A stretch of 64,000 nt of DNA from Bacteroides sp. (GCA_015060765.1 SUXW01000008.1:1-64000); one strand, 5' to 3'. Shown: positions 16,740 to 26,831, counted from the first letter of the stretch. The notes: a model not told the origin generated them from the sequence alone. Numbers and translations are program-made.

Positions 16740-17729
16740 TTAGATTCTGTTTTTATGGAGTAGTGAAAACTTCCATACTATTTTTACATAAAATTGACTA
16801 ATTATATATGGTAAAAAGAATGGTGACAATCTGAATAAATCTAAAATTTTCAGGTATTTGAAATATTTTAGAGTAGTCTTTTTTACTAATTTAGATATAG
16901 GTTTTAGATGTTCCTTATGTCCTTTCAAATACCTACAAGGTTTATTCCAATATAAGAGGGCATTTTTGCAAAAACATGAAATATATATTGGAATAGCTTG
17001 GCTCTCCTTTTGTAAGATTTTACAAATGTAGTTTAAGATAATTTCAATAGAATGAAGATGTTGAATGGTTGCTTTGTGAGATAAACTGACTTCATTATAT
17101 CTATAAAAATATGTTTCGGCAGATAAAACTGCCATAGTTGATAAATGTTGAGATGCGTTTATTCTAAACAATGTATCTTCATAAATGATATTTGATTGAA
17201 AATAAATGGAGTGGTTGATTATAAAATCTGATTTATATAATATGTTCCAAACAAATAAGTTAGTTTCACCTAATAGAAAATATTCCTTGCATTTATAATT
17301 GTGAAGTATATTAAGATGGTAGTCCCTAGAACTTTTATTAGAAGTGTATTTGTTGTCCGTTATGTATTTACCTTTTACAATTTCAATACCTTTGTACTTG
17401 ATAGCTACATTTGCTAACAATTCAATAGCATCTAACATAATAGCATCATCACTATCTATAAAATAGATATACTCCCCTTTAGCTATTTTCATTCCGCTGT
17501 TTCGTGCTTCGGAAAGCCCTTTGTTATGTTTGTGGTTGATGATGGTAGTGGGGTATTTGTCTTTGTATTTGTTAATGATGGTATTAGCAATTTCCATAGA
17601 ATTATCAGGAGTGCAGTCATTGACTAGAATTACTTCAATTTGGGGGTATGTTTGTTGGTAGACGGACTCCAAACATTCTTCTATATAATTTTCTACATTG
17701 TAGATAGGAATGATAATACTTACTAACAT
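16740..17729 (-). CDS. Family 2 glycosyltransferase (EpsJ/WcaA-like)
   Basis: A 329-residue GT2 enzyme starting MLVSIIIPIYNVENYIEECLESVYQQTYPQIEVILVNDCTPDNS, with KGLSEARNSGMKIAKGEYIYFIDSDDAI supplying the DxD motif (DSDD). YEDTLFRINAS matches the ED motif that follows in this subgroup. I use the ATG at 17729; the ATG 19 codons upstream lies inside the flippase gene, and starting at 17729 leaves a 4-base gap. Clearly AT-rich compared with metG. Probably adds a sugar to the lipid-linked repeat unit exported by the flippase. Confidence 0.9.
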   Translation of the reverse strand: MLVSIIIPIYNVENYIEECLESVYQQTYPQIEVILVNDCTPDNSMEIANTIINKYKDKYPTTIINHKHNKGLSEARNSGMKIAKGEYIYFIDSDDAIMLDAIELLANVAIKYKGIEIVKGKYITDNKYTSNKSSRDYHLNILHNYKCKEYFLLGETNLFVWNILYKSDFIINHSIYFQSNIIYEDTLFRINASQHLSTMAVLSAETYFYRYNEVSLSHKATIQHLHSIEIILNYICKILQKESQAIPIYISCFCKNALLYWNKPCRYLKGHKEHLKPISKLVKKTTLKYFKYLKILDLFRLSPFFLPYIISQFYVKIVWKFSLLHKNRI

Positions 17730-17733
17730 TGTA

Positions 17734-19170
17734 TTAATGCTTATTGTTAAGATATTGTATACTCTCTTTAAAAGTTTTTGCACCACTCATCCACATAATT
17801 AATATATATAGTAGGGCGGCAATGATTATTTTGCTGATAAATAGCAGATGTATGTTGCTGATTTTTAAAGTAAGGAAATAGGTGAATACCATTACACCTC
17901 CCGCAATGAGGAGAAAAGGGACGATATCCATCATTAAGTGAACGAAACGATATCGGATTTCACGCTGTACAAAATAGTACCATACTAAAAGCCACGCAAT
18001 GTTGATGCTAATATAGGTAATAATCATGGCTTGGATGCCATAAGGGTAAATGGTGCACATGACCAATAATTGCAGAAGTCCCAATGCGATGGCATTCCAC
18101 ATGTAGATATTCGATTTTCCTTTGCTGATTACCAAATTAGAACAGAGTCCGGTAATAGGTATGAAAGCTCCACTAATGCAAAGTAATCTAAGTATTTGAG
18201 CACTTCCCATCCACTTGTCGGTGATGGCGATGGTTATCAATTCAGGGGCAATAAGAGATAAACCAAACATCGCAGGAAAAGATATGAAAGCGGTAAAGCG
18301 CATCATCTTACGGAATACACGGAGTTGACGTTCCTTGTCGTTGGTAACTTGGGTTAAAACTGGTTGTGCAACACCATGAATCATGCCACTTATCAATGAA
18401 TGTCCCATATAGTTCCATTTATTGGCTTGGTTATAATAACCTACTTCTCTTTCTGAATAGAATTTTCCTAAAATGATAGAGAATATATTGTTGTTCAGAT
18501 GATTGAATATATTGGTGGCAAGCATCTTGCTACTGAATGCTATCATTTTCCTTAAAGGGGTGAAATCCAGTTGGAATGTAGGTCTCCATGGGGAATAAAA
18601 CCAATATCCTATCATAACCGTACTTATATAAGCTATGTTTTGTGTAGCAATACCCCAATAGGAAAATCCATTGTATGCCATGGTTATACCAATTGTCCCT
18701 GATAATATTAATGCGGTTATGTTTAAGATAGCCCGTTGTTTGACCATTAAGTTCTTATAAAAATAAGCACTATGTGCTACGCCTGTACTTGAAATGAAGA
18801 ATCCAAGGAAAGAATACCGTGCCAAAGAGGTCAGTTCCGGCTGATTGAAAAAACGGGCTATGAGGGGGGCGCAGAAAAACAATAGTGTATAAAGACAAAG
18901 ACTGGTTAATATACTAAACCAAAATACGGCATTATAGTCTTCGTGCTTGATGTCTTTTTTATTGATTAAAGCAGGAATGAATCCACTTTCTTGTATAGTG
19001 CCGGCAATTAAAGAAAAAATAGTCAGCATACCTACCATTCCATAGTCATCGGGGGTAAGTAAACGTGCCAAAAAAACACCAAAAAAGAGGTTCAGCAACT
19101 GCTGTACGCCGTTGCTGATACCTCCCCATAAAAGGCCTTTCGCTGTTTTTTCCTTTAATGATTCACTCAT
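17734..19170 (-). CDS. Polysaccharide flippase (Wzx/MOP superfamily)
   Basis: A 478-residue integral membrane protein with about 12-14 hydrophobic helices. The N-terminus SLKEKTAKGLLWGGISNGVQQLLNLFFGVFLARLLTPDDYGMVGML is the standard start of RfbX/Wzx-like flippases (LxxxDYGxxG motif). The family moves undecaprenyl-linked glycans across the inner membrane. The gene starts 3 bases after the metG stop codon, so it is probably expressed from the metG promoter, which ties glycan export to a housekeeping transcript. The two GT2 genes and licD follow in the same direction. Confidence 0.92.
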   Translation of the reverse strand: MSESLKEKTAKGLLWGGISNGVQQLLNLFFGVFLARLLTPDDYGMVGMLTIFSLIAGTIQESGFIPALINKKDIKHEDYNAVFWFSILTSLCLYTLLFFCAPLIARFFNQPELTSLARYSFLGFFISSTGVAHSAYFYKNLMVKQRAILNITALILSGTIGITMAYNGFSYWGIATQNIAYISTVMIGYWFYSPWRPTFQLDFTPLRKMIAFSSKMLATNIFNHLNNNIFSIILGKFYSEREVGYYNQANKWNYMGHSLISGMIHGVAQPVLTQVTNDKERQLRVFRKMMRFTAFISFPAMFGLSLIAPELITIAITDKWMGSAQILRLLCISGAFIPITGLCSNLVISKGKSNIYMWNAIALGLLQLLVMCTIYPYGIQAMIITYISINIAWLLVWYYFVQREIRYRFVHLMMDIVPFLLIAGGVMVFTYFLTLKISNIHLLFISKIIIAALLYILIMWMSGAKTFKESIQYLNNKH

Positions 19171-19173
19171 TCA

Positions 19174-21216
19174 TTATTTGACTTCACTGCCTGGTTTCAC
19201 TTCTTTTAATAAAGAAGTTACAGCCAATGAACCGTCGTAGTTCTCGGCACTCAGAATCATTCCTTCGCTTACTAATCCGTTTTTGAATTGGCGTGGAGCA
19301 AGGTTGGCAATAAACAATACTTGTTTGCCTACCAATTCTTCGGGTTGGTAATGTTGGGCAATACCGCTGACAATGGTACGGTTTTCCAATCCATCGGCTA
19401 TCTTGAACTTGAGAAGCTTTTTCATTTTAGGAACATTTTCACATTCCAATACGGTACCTACACGAATATCAAGCTTTTCAAAGTCTTCGAAACTGATAAC
19501 CGGTTTGATAGGATTGGCTTTGTATGCAGCAGCTTCGTTTTGCTTTTTGATGTCTTCCAAACGCTGCATCTGTGCATCGATAGCACTGTCTTCTATCTTT
19601 TCGAACAACAAGGCGGGTTCGCCCAATTGGTGACCTGCTTTCAATAAATCGGTGCTACCTAACTGGTTCCAATCGAAGCTGTCCATATTCAACATCTTGC
19701 GAAGTTTTTCGCTACTGAATGGAAGGAAGGGTTCGAAAGCAATAGCCAAGTTGGCCACTAATTGCAATGAAATATGAAGAATGGTTTTTACACGTTCCGG
19801 GTCTGTCTTGATTACTTTCCAAGGTTCGCAATCGGCCAAGTACTTGTTACCAATACGTGCCAAGTTCATGGCTTCTTTCTGTGCATCGCGGAATTTGAAA
19901 ACATCGAGCAGTTTTTCCACTTCTTGTTTTACATCCGAGAATTCCTTTAATGTTTCTTTGTCGTAATCGGTCAATTCGCCACAAGCAGGTACTACACCGT
20001 CATAATACTTCTTGGTGAGTTGGAGTGCACGGTTGACAAAGTTTCCGTATACAGCTACCAATTCATTGTTATTACGTGCCTGAAAATCTTTCCAAGTGAA
20101 GTTGTTGTCTTTGGTTTCGGGAGCATTGGCTGTCAATACATAGCGCAAAACATCCTGTTTGCCAGGGAAGTCACGCAAATATTCATGCAACCATACGGCC
20201 CAATTGCGTGAAGTGGAAATCTTATCGTCTTCCAAGTTCAAGAACTCATTACTCGGTACATTGTCTGGAAGAATGTAGCTGCCTTCGGCTTTCAACATGG
20301 CAGGGAATACGATGCAATGGAACACAATATTATCCTTACCAATGAAATGGATGAGGCGTGTTTCCGGATCTTTCCACCAGGTTTCCCATGAATCAGGGAG
20401 CAGTTCCTTGGTGTTACTGATATAACCGATGGGAGCATCGAACCAAACGTAAAGTACCTTTCCATCAGCACCTTCAACGGGTACAGGAATACCCCAATCC
20501 AAGTCACGGCTTACGGCACGAGGTTGCAAGCCCATGTCGAGCCAACTTTTACATTGACCGTATACGTTAGGACGCCATTCCTTATGGTCTTCCAAAATCC
20601 ATTGGCGCAACCAACTTTCGTGCTTGTCAAGCGGAAGATACCAATGCTTGGTTTCTTTCATAACCGGTTGGCTACCACTGATGGCACTTTTAGGATTAAT
20701 CAAATCGGTAGGAGAAAGTGAAGTACCGCACTTCTCGCATTGGTCACCATACGCTCCTTCGGCATGGCAATGCGGACATTCACCGGTAATATAACGGTCG
20801 GCCAAGAATTGTTTGGCTTCTTCATCGTAATATTGCATAGATGTCTTTTCCACAAATTCACCCTTGTCGTACAGTTTGCGGAAGAAATCCGAGGCCAATC
20901 CATGGTGAGTTTTGGAAGTAGTTCGTGAATATACATCGAATGAAATACCGAATTCTTTGAATGAATCTTTGATGAGTGTATGATAGCGGTCTACCACATC
21001 TTGAGGAGTAATACCTTCTTTCTTGGCACGGATGGTGATGGGCACTCCATGTTCGTCGGAGCCTCCAATGAAGAGTACGTCTTCTTCTTTCAGACGGAGG
21101 TAGCGTACATAAATGTCGGCAGGAACATATACACCGGCTAAATGCCCGATGTGTACAGGTCCGTTTGCATACGGAAGTGCCGAAGTGACGGTCGTTCTTT
21201 TGAATTTCTTTTCCAT
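19174..21216 (-). CDS. metG: Methionyl-tRNA synthetase
   Basis: A 680-residue MetRS with all domains: the HIGH site as [14 protein letters not shown] near the N-terminus, the zinc knuckle [18 protein letters not shown] (about residues 143-160), the KMSKS equivalent in the less usual form [12 protein letters not shown], the anticodon-binding helical domain, and a C-terminal EMAPII/Trbp111 tRNA-binding domain ([26 protein letters not shown]). I prefer the start MEKKFKRTT at 21216; an in-frame ATG three codons upstream is possible. First gene of a cluster that continues into flippase, GT2, GT2 and licD. Confidence 0.97.
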   Translation of the reverse strand: MEKKFKRTTVTSALPYANGPVHIGHLAGVYVPADIYVRYLRLKEEDVLFIGGSDEHGVPITIRAKKEGITPQDVVDRYHTLIKDSFKEFGISFDVYSRTTSKTHHGLASDFFRKLYDKGEFVEKTSMQYYDEEAKQFLADRYITGECPHCHAEGAYGDQCEKCGTSLSPTDLINPKSAISGSQPVMKETKHWYLPLDKHESWLRQWILEDHKEWRPNVYGQCKSWLDMGLQPRAVSRDLDWGIPVPVEGADGKVLYVWFDAPIGYISNTKELLPDSWETWWKDPETRLIHFIGKDNIVFHCIVFPAMLKAEGSYILPDNVPSNEFLNLEDDKISTSRNWAVWLHEYLRDFPGKQDVLRYVLTANAPETKDNNFTWKDFQARNNNELVAVYGNFVNRALQLTKKYYDGVVPACGELTDYDKETLKEFSDVKQEVEKLLDVFKFRDAQKEAMNLARIGNKYLADCEPWKVIKTDPERVKTILHISLQLVANLAIAFEPFLPFSSEKLRKMLNMDSFDWNQLGSTDLLKAGHQLGEPALLFEKIEDSAIDAQMQRLEDIKKQNEAAAYKANPIKPVISFEDFEKLDIRVGTVLECENVPKMKKLLKFKIADGLENRTIVSGIAQHYQPEELVGKQVLFIANLAPRQFKNGLVSEGMILSAENYDGSLAVTSLLKEVKPGSEVK

Positions 21217-21253
21217 ATATGTCATTTTATTGTTATCATAAATAATTAATGCG

Positions 21254-21261
21254 CAAAGTTA
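21254..21261 (-). promoter_or_regulatory. Promoter -7 element for metG
   Basis: TAACTTTG on the minus strand, about 37 bases before the chosen ATG; no clear -33 box. Confidence 0.45.
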
Positions 21262-21344
21262 GTGATTTATTGCGTTTTCTGATAATTTGAAAGGAGAAAA
21301 AGAACACATGAAATAGAAAGTATTTTCATAAATTGTTTTAGGTT

Positions 21345-22883
21345 TTATCCTCCCCAATTTTCTCTGTCTAGATTACGATAACTGATAGCCTCTGCCAGGT
21401 GGTGGGGTAATACCTTTTCACTGTTCTCTAAATCGGCAATGGTACGCGCTACTTTGAGGATACGGTCGTAAGCTCGTGCGGAAAGGTTCAACCGATTCAT
21501 GGCATTACGTAATAATTCAAGCCCTTGTGCATCGGGCTCTGCATATTGATGGAGAAGGCGATTCTCCATTTGGGCATTGCAATGGATTCCCGGATGGTTG
21601 GCAAATCGCTTTTCTTGTATTTTTCGGGCTCTTATTACTCGTTCACGAATACTTGCACTGCTTTCTCCTGGTGCACTTTCGGCCATCTTTTCAAAAGGAA
21701 CAGGTACAATTTCCACTTGGATGTCGATGCGATCGAGTAAAGGTCCACTGATTCGGTTTAGATACCGTTGTACTTGTCCCGGATTGCAGACACATGGCTT
21801 GGTGGGATGATTATAATAACCACATGGGCAGGGATTCATGCTTGCAATGAACATGAGCGAACAAGGGTATTCAATGGTGTATTTGGATCTTGAAATGGTT
21901 ATCTTACGGTCTTCAAGGGGTTGGCGAAGAACTTCAAGCGTAGATTTTGAAAATTCAGGTAACTCGTCTGCATATAAGATTCCGTTGTGCGCCAGACTTA
22001 TTTCGCCAGGTTGTGGATTGCTTCCACCTCCACACATAGCTACTTGTGATATGGTGTGATGAGGACTACGAAAGGGGCGGATAGCTATTAAAGAATCGTT
22101 CTTTTCTAATTTCCCGGCAACAGAATGTATCTTGGTCGTTTCCAAACTTTCGGCTAAAGACAAGGGAGGTAGAATGCTGGGTAATCGTTTGGCCATCATG
22201 GATTTTCCGCTCCCTGGAGCACCAATCATGATGAGGTTATGTCCACCGGCCGCGGCTACTTCCAAGGCTCTTTTTACATTTTCCTGCCCTTTTACATCTG
22301 CAAAATCAAAAGGGAAATTAATCTGCTGACTATAGAATTCCTCTCGGGTGTTTACATGTGTAGGAATCAATTCTCTTTCGTTATTGAAAAATTCAATGAC
22401 TTCTTTGATGTTTTCCACTCCATATACTTTCAAATTGTTGACAACCGCCGCTTCCCGTGCATTTTGTTTGGGAAGAATAAATCCTTCAAATCCTTGCTCA
22501 CGAGCTCTAATAGCTATAGGAAGTGCTCCTTTGATGGGCTGTAAACTTCCGTCCAGACTTAATTCTCCAATAATCAGGTATTTGGATAACTTTTCTGATG
22601 ATACAATTTGCGTAGAAGCCAAGATACCTATGGCTAAAGGAAGATCATAAGCTGAACCTTCTTTTCTTATATCGGCCGGAGCCATATTCACTACTATCTG
22701 GCAAGTAGGGAATTTATATCCATTTACTTGCAAAGCAGAAATGATTCGTTCATGACTTTCCTTTACTGCAGAATCGGGGAGTCCTACTAAAAAGAATTTA
22801 ATACCTCTCGAGCTGTTCACCTCTATGGTGACAATGGTGGCGTCAATACCTTGTACTGCGGCACCGTAAACTTTAACTAACAT
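21345..22883 (-). CDS. ComM/YifB-like Mg-chelatase-family AAA+ ATPase
   Basis: A 512-residue protein in three parts: an N-terminal ChlI/Lon-protease-like S5 domain (VKVYGAAVQGIDATIVTIEVNSSRGIKFFLVGLPDSAVKESHERI), a central AAA+ domain with Walker A GAPGSGKSMMAKRLPSILP (about residue 217) and SPHHTISQ..GGGSNPQPGEISLAHNGILYADELPEF (Walker B), and a C-terminal Mg_chelatase_C region (LNLSARAYDRILKVARTIADLE). ComM in naturally competent bacteria is a branch-migration helicase in DNA integration; most species carry it without known competence. Length and motifs are normal. The gene lies 34 bases after the thioredoxin-like lipoprotein gene and may be in its transcript. Confidence 0.93.
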   Translation of the reverse strand: MLVKVYGAAVQGIDATIVTIEVNSSRGIKFFLVGLPDSAVKESHERIISALQVNGYKFPTCQIVVNMAPADIRKEGSAYDLPLAIGILASTQIVSSEKLSKYLIIGELSLDGSLQPIKGALPIAIRAREQGFEGFILPKQNAREAAVVNNLKVYGVENIKEVIEFFNNERELIPTHVNTREEFYSQQINFPFDFADVKGQENVKRALEVAAAGGHNLIMIGAPGSGKSMMAKRLPSILPPLSLAESLETTKIHSVAGKLEKNDSLIAIRPFRSPHHTISQVAMCGGGSNPQPGEISLAHNGILYADELPEFSKSTLEVLRQPLEDRKITISRSKYTIEYPCSLMFIASMNPCPCGYYNHPTKPCVCNPGQVQRYLNRISGPLLDRIDIQVEIVPVPFEKMAESAPGESSASIRERVIRARKIQEKRFANHPGIHCNAQMENRLLHQYAEPDAQGLELLRNAMNRLNLSARAYDRILKVARTIADLENSEKVLPHHLAEAISYRNLDRENWGG

Positions 22884-22917
22884 ATCGTTTTATTTGGTTT
22901 GGTTAATTGTAACCGTT

Positions 22918-23964
22918 TTATTTTCTTTTTTTCGTTCTTTCCGCTTTTTTTCGTTCTTTCTCTTTTTCTTCATCTCGTTTAATCAATTCTTTAACCTTGT
23001 CGATTAATTCTTGACCTCGGATATTTTTGGCAATGATTCGTTTGTAAGGATCCAAAAGGAAATTGGCCGGAAGTGCATGTATGCTTTGTTCCTTCACAAT
23101 TCTATTGTTCCATCCTGTAAAATCACAAATTTGTATCCATTGGGTAGTATCCCTTTGTGAAGCTTTCAGCCATGCTTCTCTATCAAGGTCCAATGATAGG
23201 CTGACAACATGGAATTTCTTCTTTTTCAAAGCTTTCAGAATGCTTACCAATGAATCCTGGGTTTCTATACTTTTTTTGTCCCAACTAGCCCATAAGTCAA
23301 TTAGTACATATTTATTCTTAAGATTAGACCAATTGAAGTCTTTTCCTTCCCGATCTTTTCCCTGCAATGTGTATATGCCTTGGTTGTTCTTGTAAGTAGT
23401 CAGTTTCTCTATTTTGGCTTGTAGATCCATCATGTATGGGGTGTCTCTAATCGTACCACTCAATCCATTAATCATGTCTTTAATCTTTTGATAATCAGGA
23501 AGACTATCTTGTACATAATATTTATCGATCAAATATAAGGATGTAAATGAGAATGCATTACTTTTGATGATTGAATCCAATTTGATGCCAATGGAGTCGG
23601 GGGTAGCCTGATTAAGGGAAGTCAGACATTGGCGCAGATACTCATTCTCTCCTTTGCCATTGACGATAAGACTGTCAGTTTTCCCATTGACTTCTACCAT
23701 TTCTCCTTTGTTTGCATAAATGGGATAATAGCTCAAAGAATCAAAGACTAAAGAAAAGATAGTGAATGTATCTGGATTGATTTTATATTCAAATTGTCCT
23801 TTTTCTGTATATATAGTATCAAGCTTTAATTTCGGCAGTTGATAATATACAAGGAGAGTGTCGGATTTAAGGCCCTCTATTTTGCCTTTGAGTGTAAATT
23901 CTGTCTGTTTATTACAACTGATGAATGACAGTAATAGGATGATAAAGTATGCCGTTTTTTTCAT
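22918..23964 (-). CDS. DUF4369/thioredoxin-fold lipoprotein without redox cysteines
   Basis: A 348-residue lipoprotein (MKKTAYFIILLLSFISC, lipid-attachment Cys at 17). Residues about 20-120 resemble the DUF4369 domain common in Bacteroidetes (FTLKGKIEGLKSDTLLVYY). Residues about 205-325 are a TlpA/AhpC-TSA thioredoxin fold (NLKNKYVLIDLWASWDKKSIETQDSL; LPANFLLDP with the cis-Pro region). In normal members WASW is followed by CxxC; here it is DKKS, so the disulfide-exchange site is gone. The C-terminus is a run of Lys, Arg and Glu (about residues 325-348). It may bind a partner or act as a structural or sensing protein rather than an oxidoreductase. Function unknown. Confidence 0.85.
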   Translation of the reverse strand: MKKTAYFIILLLSFISCNKQTEFTLKGKIEGLKSDTLLVYYQLPKLKLDTIYTEKGQFEYKINPDTFTIFSLVFDSLSYYPIYANKGEMVEVNGKTDSLIVNGKGENEYLRQCLTSLNQATPDSIGIKLDSIIKSNAFSFTSLYLIDKYYVQDSLPDYQKIKDMINGLSGTIRDTPYMMDLQAKIEKLTTYKNNQGIYTLQGKDREGKDFNWSNLKNKYVLIDLWASWDKKSIETQDSLVSILKALKKKKFHVVSLSLDLDREAWLKASQRDTTQWIQICDFTGWNNRIVKEQSIHALPANFLLDPYKRIIAKNIRGQELIDKVKELIKRDEEKEKERKKAERTKKRK

Positions 23965-24023
23965 TATTACAAATTTTCGGCTAAATTACGCATTTTGTGT
24001 TTATAATGAATGATTTTTGAAAT

Positions 24024-24060
24024 AAAAAAACAGGACTCTTTAAAAGAATCCTGTTTTTTT
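24024..24060 (-). terminator. Terminator of the TPR lipoprotein gene
   Basis: Stem AAACAGGA(T/C)TCTT with its complement, about 12 bp with a TAAA-type loop, with T runs on both strands, 18 bases after the minus-strand stop at 24078. It would isolate this highly expressed gene from the thioredoxin-like gene. Confidence 0.8.
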
Positions 24061-24077
24061 ATTGTATGAAAGTCAGA

Positions 24078-25754
24078 TTACTTCAAAAGGCCAGCGAATT
24101 TGATGAATTCGATATCGTTTGCAACTTTTGATGCGATTGAAGAATCCTTGGCAATAGCGCTCTTCAAGCTCTTTGCAACCAATGATTCATTGTTGGTGCG
24201 TGCACCTACGATAGCCATCAAATAGTCGGTCATAGCGTCTTTGTTCTTGATAGCTTCCAAAGTAGCCTTAGCCTTGTTGTAGTCCTTAACCAAGATTTGT
24301 GCTTGAGCAGCGCTGTTAGTCTTGGCATCACCAAATGCATTGACAGCTCTTTGGTATTGACCTTGCTTGATATAAAGGTTACCCAATGCTTCGTTGATTG
24401 CGTTAGCACCAGCAGCCTTACCCAAATAAGTTTCAGCAGCAGCTACATTGTTGTTTACCAATTCGCTCAAACCAAGGTTAGCGTTAACTTCAGCAGCATT
24501 AGCATTCTTGGAAGCAGCTTGCTTGAAGTAAGAAGCAGCCTTGGCAGCATCATTAGCAGCGAATGCTAATTCACCCAAGTTGTTGTATGCGCGGTAATCG
24601 TTAGGATACAATTCTGTAGTCTTCTTGAAGATAGCTTCCTTGCGTGCATTGTCGTTAGTCAAAGTTGCAGCATAAAGCAATTCTTCTACGCTCAATACCT
24701 TAGCGTCTGTGTTGAATGCTTCGTTGATTTCTTCATCGCTACGGCCGATGATATCGTAGTTAGCAGTCAAACGAGCACGACGCAATTGTGGAAGAATTTC
24801 GTCAGCCAAAGTCTTGTATACAGAAGAAATGTTCTTGATTTCATTTTCTCTTTGTTCAGGATCTTGGTACATAGAAAGAACGCGAAGGATCAAATCCTTG
24901 TCTTGCAAGTTAGATTTAGAAACCAATTCCTTGAAACCTTCCCAGTCTTGAGCTGTATATTTAGCATCTACATTAGTTTCAATCTTAGCTTTCTTCAATT
25001 GACGGTTCAAATACTTTTCAGTATTCTTTTCACGATTTTCTGCCAAACCAGAGTTCAATTCCAAACCACCATCAGGAGATGCATAAGCTGAAATTTCAAT
25101 GTTGTTCAACTTGTAGTTCTTTGTATCAGCGTTCACTTCAGCAACTTTAGCGTGGAAGTTCTTCAAGTCTTCTGACTTCAATTCGCTGTTGCGGAGGTTT
25201 GCTTGTTGGATCAAGAACATGATGTTAGCTTCTTGGGCTTGCTTAATGATGCGTTGGTAAGCGTCTTCAGCGTAAGAAGCGTTAGCGCTTGCAGCTGTAG
25301 GAAGTTCTGAAGTTGCGATTACACCATCAGCAATCTTTACTGAAGGGATAGTATAAGTTTTGTTACCCTTGGTGATTACGAAATCGAGGTACAATTCAGA
25401 CTTAGCCATTTCAGGAACATAGTCGAAAGAAGTCTTCATAGTGTAATTGCCACCTACTTTATAAGAGATAGTTTGACCGTTACCTTCTACCTTTTCACCT
25501 TGGAATAAAGCTGGTTGGCCTTTTGCTTCGCCACCATTCCATCTCAATACAGGAGTAACTTCTACAGTAGCGTTCTTCTTCATGTATTTTTCAGGGAACT
25601 TACCATTGATTGTTACAGGTACCTTACCACCTACGGCTTCAAGTACTTCAGGGTTAGTAGTGAAATAGTCTGCAGACAATTCACCCATCTTGCCACAAGA
25701 TGAAAGAGCAAGAACCATTAATGCCACTAAAGGCAAATACAACTTTTTAATCAT
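24078..25754 (-). CDS. TPR- and OmpA-like-domain lipoprotein
   Basis: A 558-residue lipoprotein (MIKKLYLPLVALMVLALSSC, Cys 20). Residues about 30-155 are a beta-rich domain (VTINGKFPEKYMKKNATVEVTPVLRW). Residues about 205-260 resemble the OmpA C-terminal peptidoglycan-binding motif (INNIEISAYASPDGGLELNSGLAENREKNTEKYL). The rest is helical with TPR repeats (YNNLGELAFAANDAAKAASYFKQA; ALGNLYIKQGQYQRAVNAFGDA). Codon use is the most biased in the window (GCT/GCA, AAG, AAC), which suggests an abundant envelope protein. It is flanked by a terminator and appears to be monocistronic. A role in anchoring or organising the outer membrane is plausible but inferred. Confidence 0.82.
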   Translation of the reverse strand: MIKKLYLPLVALMVLALSSCGKMGELSADYFTTNPEVLEAVGGKVPVTINGKFPEKYMKKNATVEVTPVLRWNGGEAKGQPALFQGEKVEGNGQTISYKVGGNYTMKTSFDYVPEMAKSELYLDFVITKGNKTYTIPSVKIADGVIATSELPTAASANASYAEDAYQRIIKQAQEANIMFLIQQANLRNSELKSEDLKNFHAKVAEVNADTKNYKLNNIEISAYASPDGGLELNSGLAENREKNTEKYLNRQLKKAKIETNVDAKYTAQDWEGFKELVSKSNLQDKDLILRVLSMYQDPEQRENEIKNISSVYKTLADEILPQLRRARLTANYDIIGRSDEEINEAFNTDAKVLSVEELLYAATLTNDNARKEAIFKKTTELYPNDYRAYNNLGELAFAANDAAKAASYFKQAASKNANAAEVNANLGLSELVNNNVAAAETYLGKAAGANAINEALGNLYIKQGQYQRAVNAFGDAKTNSAAQAQILVKDYNKAKATLEAIKNKDAMTDYLMAIVGARTNNESLVAKSLKSAIAKDSSIASKVANDIEFIKFAGLLK

Positions 25755-25898
25755 AGATACTTTTGTTTATTAAACGTTTATATAATGTATTATCACTTTT
25801 TATACTTTATTCGCAATATAGTGGCAAAGATAGGAAAAACAACTTTATGTATAGCTATTCTTCTTGTTTTTTTTTCTAAAATTAATAAAATAAGGGAA

Positions 25899-26831
25899 TT
25901 AAAGGAGTTTGTTGTTGTTTTTCTGTTTTATATTTCGTGGATGATGTTCAATAATTTGACTACGGAGCATGTGTTTGTCTATGTGGGTATAGATTTCGGT
26001 TGTTCCGATGCTTTCGTGTCCTAACATAGCTTGGATGGCTCTTAAATTGGCTCCTCCTTCCAACAAGTGGGTGGCAAAGGAGTGGCGGAAGGTATGGGGG
26101 CTGATGTTTTTTGTCAATCCGATGGAATCGGCCAATTCTTTGATGATGTGAAATACCATGATGCGGGAGATGTTTTTCCCTCTTTTGCTGATAAACACGT
26201 AATCTTCGAATCCGGGTTTGATGGTTGTTCGATTGCGGTCTATGAAGTAGTGTTGAAGCTCTTTGATGGCACGCGGTGAAATGGGAACCAAACGTTGTTT
26301 GCTACCTTTCCCCTCAATCTTGATGAATCCTTCGTTGAGGTAAAGGTCGGATAGCTTGAGGTTACAGAGCTCGGACACACGAAGTCCACAACTATATAAC
26401 ACTTCCAAAATGGTACGGTTGCGTTGTCCTTCGTTGGTGGATAGGTCGATATTGTTTATCAAATTATCTATCTCATCTAAACTAAGTACTTCGGGTAGAT
26501 GAAATCCTGTCTGCGGCGATTCCAAGAATTCTGTCGGATCGGATTGCAGGTGATCTTCCATTAACAAAAAACGATAGAAGGAACGGATTCCCGAAAGAAT
26601 GCGTGCTTGCGAACGGGGACAGATATTCAAATCCCTTAATTGGGCAGAAAAGGTTTCCAGATCATCTATTGTAACATCAAGATAATGGATACCCTCTTCT
26701 TTCAGATAGTCCAGTAATTTGACTAAATCAAAGAGATAAGAGTCTATCGTATTGGAGGATAGTGATTTTTCCAACATTAAATATTGTCTATATTTGTTTA
26801 ATATCTTATCTGATTTATCGATGGTTTTCAT
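25899..26831 (-). CDS. xerD: Tyrosine recombinase XerD
   Basis: A 310-residue XerC/D-type recombinase. It has an N-terminal SAM-like core-binding domain (YRQYLMLEKSLSSNTIDSYLFDLVKLLDYLKEE) and a C-terminal catalytic domain. The active-site residues are present: Arg in YSCGLRVSELCNL, Lys in GKGSKQRLVP, HxxR in PHTFRHSFATHLLEGG, His in LGHESIGTTEIYTH, and the Tyr in that last motif. XerD with XerC resolves chromosome dimers at dif near the terminus. I start at ATG 26831 because the predicted transcript begins near 26857, leaving the in-frame ATG at 26855 without a leader. It is a chromosomal housekeeping gene; no element boundaries are seen around it. Confidence 0.93.
   Translation of the reverse strand: MKTIDKSDKILNKYRQYLMLEKSLSSNTIDSYLFDLVKLLDYLKEEGIHYLDVTIDDLETFSAQLRDLNICPRSQARILSGIRSFYRFLLMEDHLQSDPTEFLESPQTGFHLPEVLSLDEIDNLINNIDLSTNEGQRNRTILEVLYSCGLRVSELCNLKLSDLYLNEGFIKIEGKGSKQRLVPISPRAIKELQHYFIDRNRTTIKPGFEDYVFISKRGKNISRIMVFHIIKELADSIGLTKNISPHTFRHSFATHLLEGGANLRAIQAMLGHESIGTTEIYTHIDKHMLRSQIIEHHPRNIKQKNNNKLL

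Noticed and set aside
25899-26831. Tyrosine recombinase as a sign of an integrated element
   Set aside because: The sequence is that of housekeeping XerD, neighbours are conserved genes, and no att-like repeats or tRNA end are adjacent.
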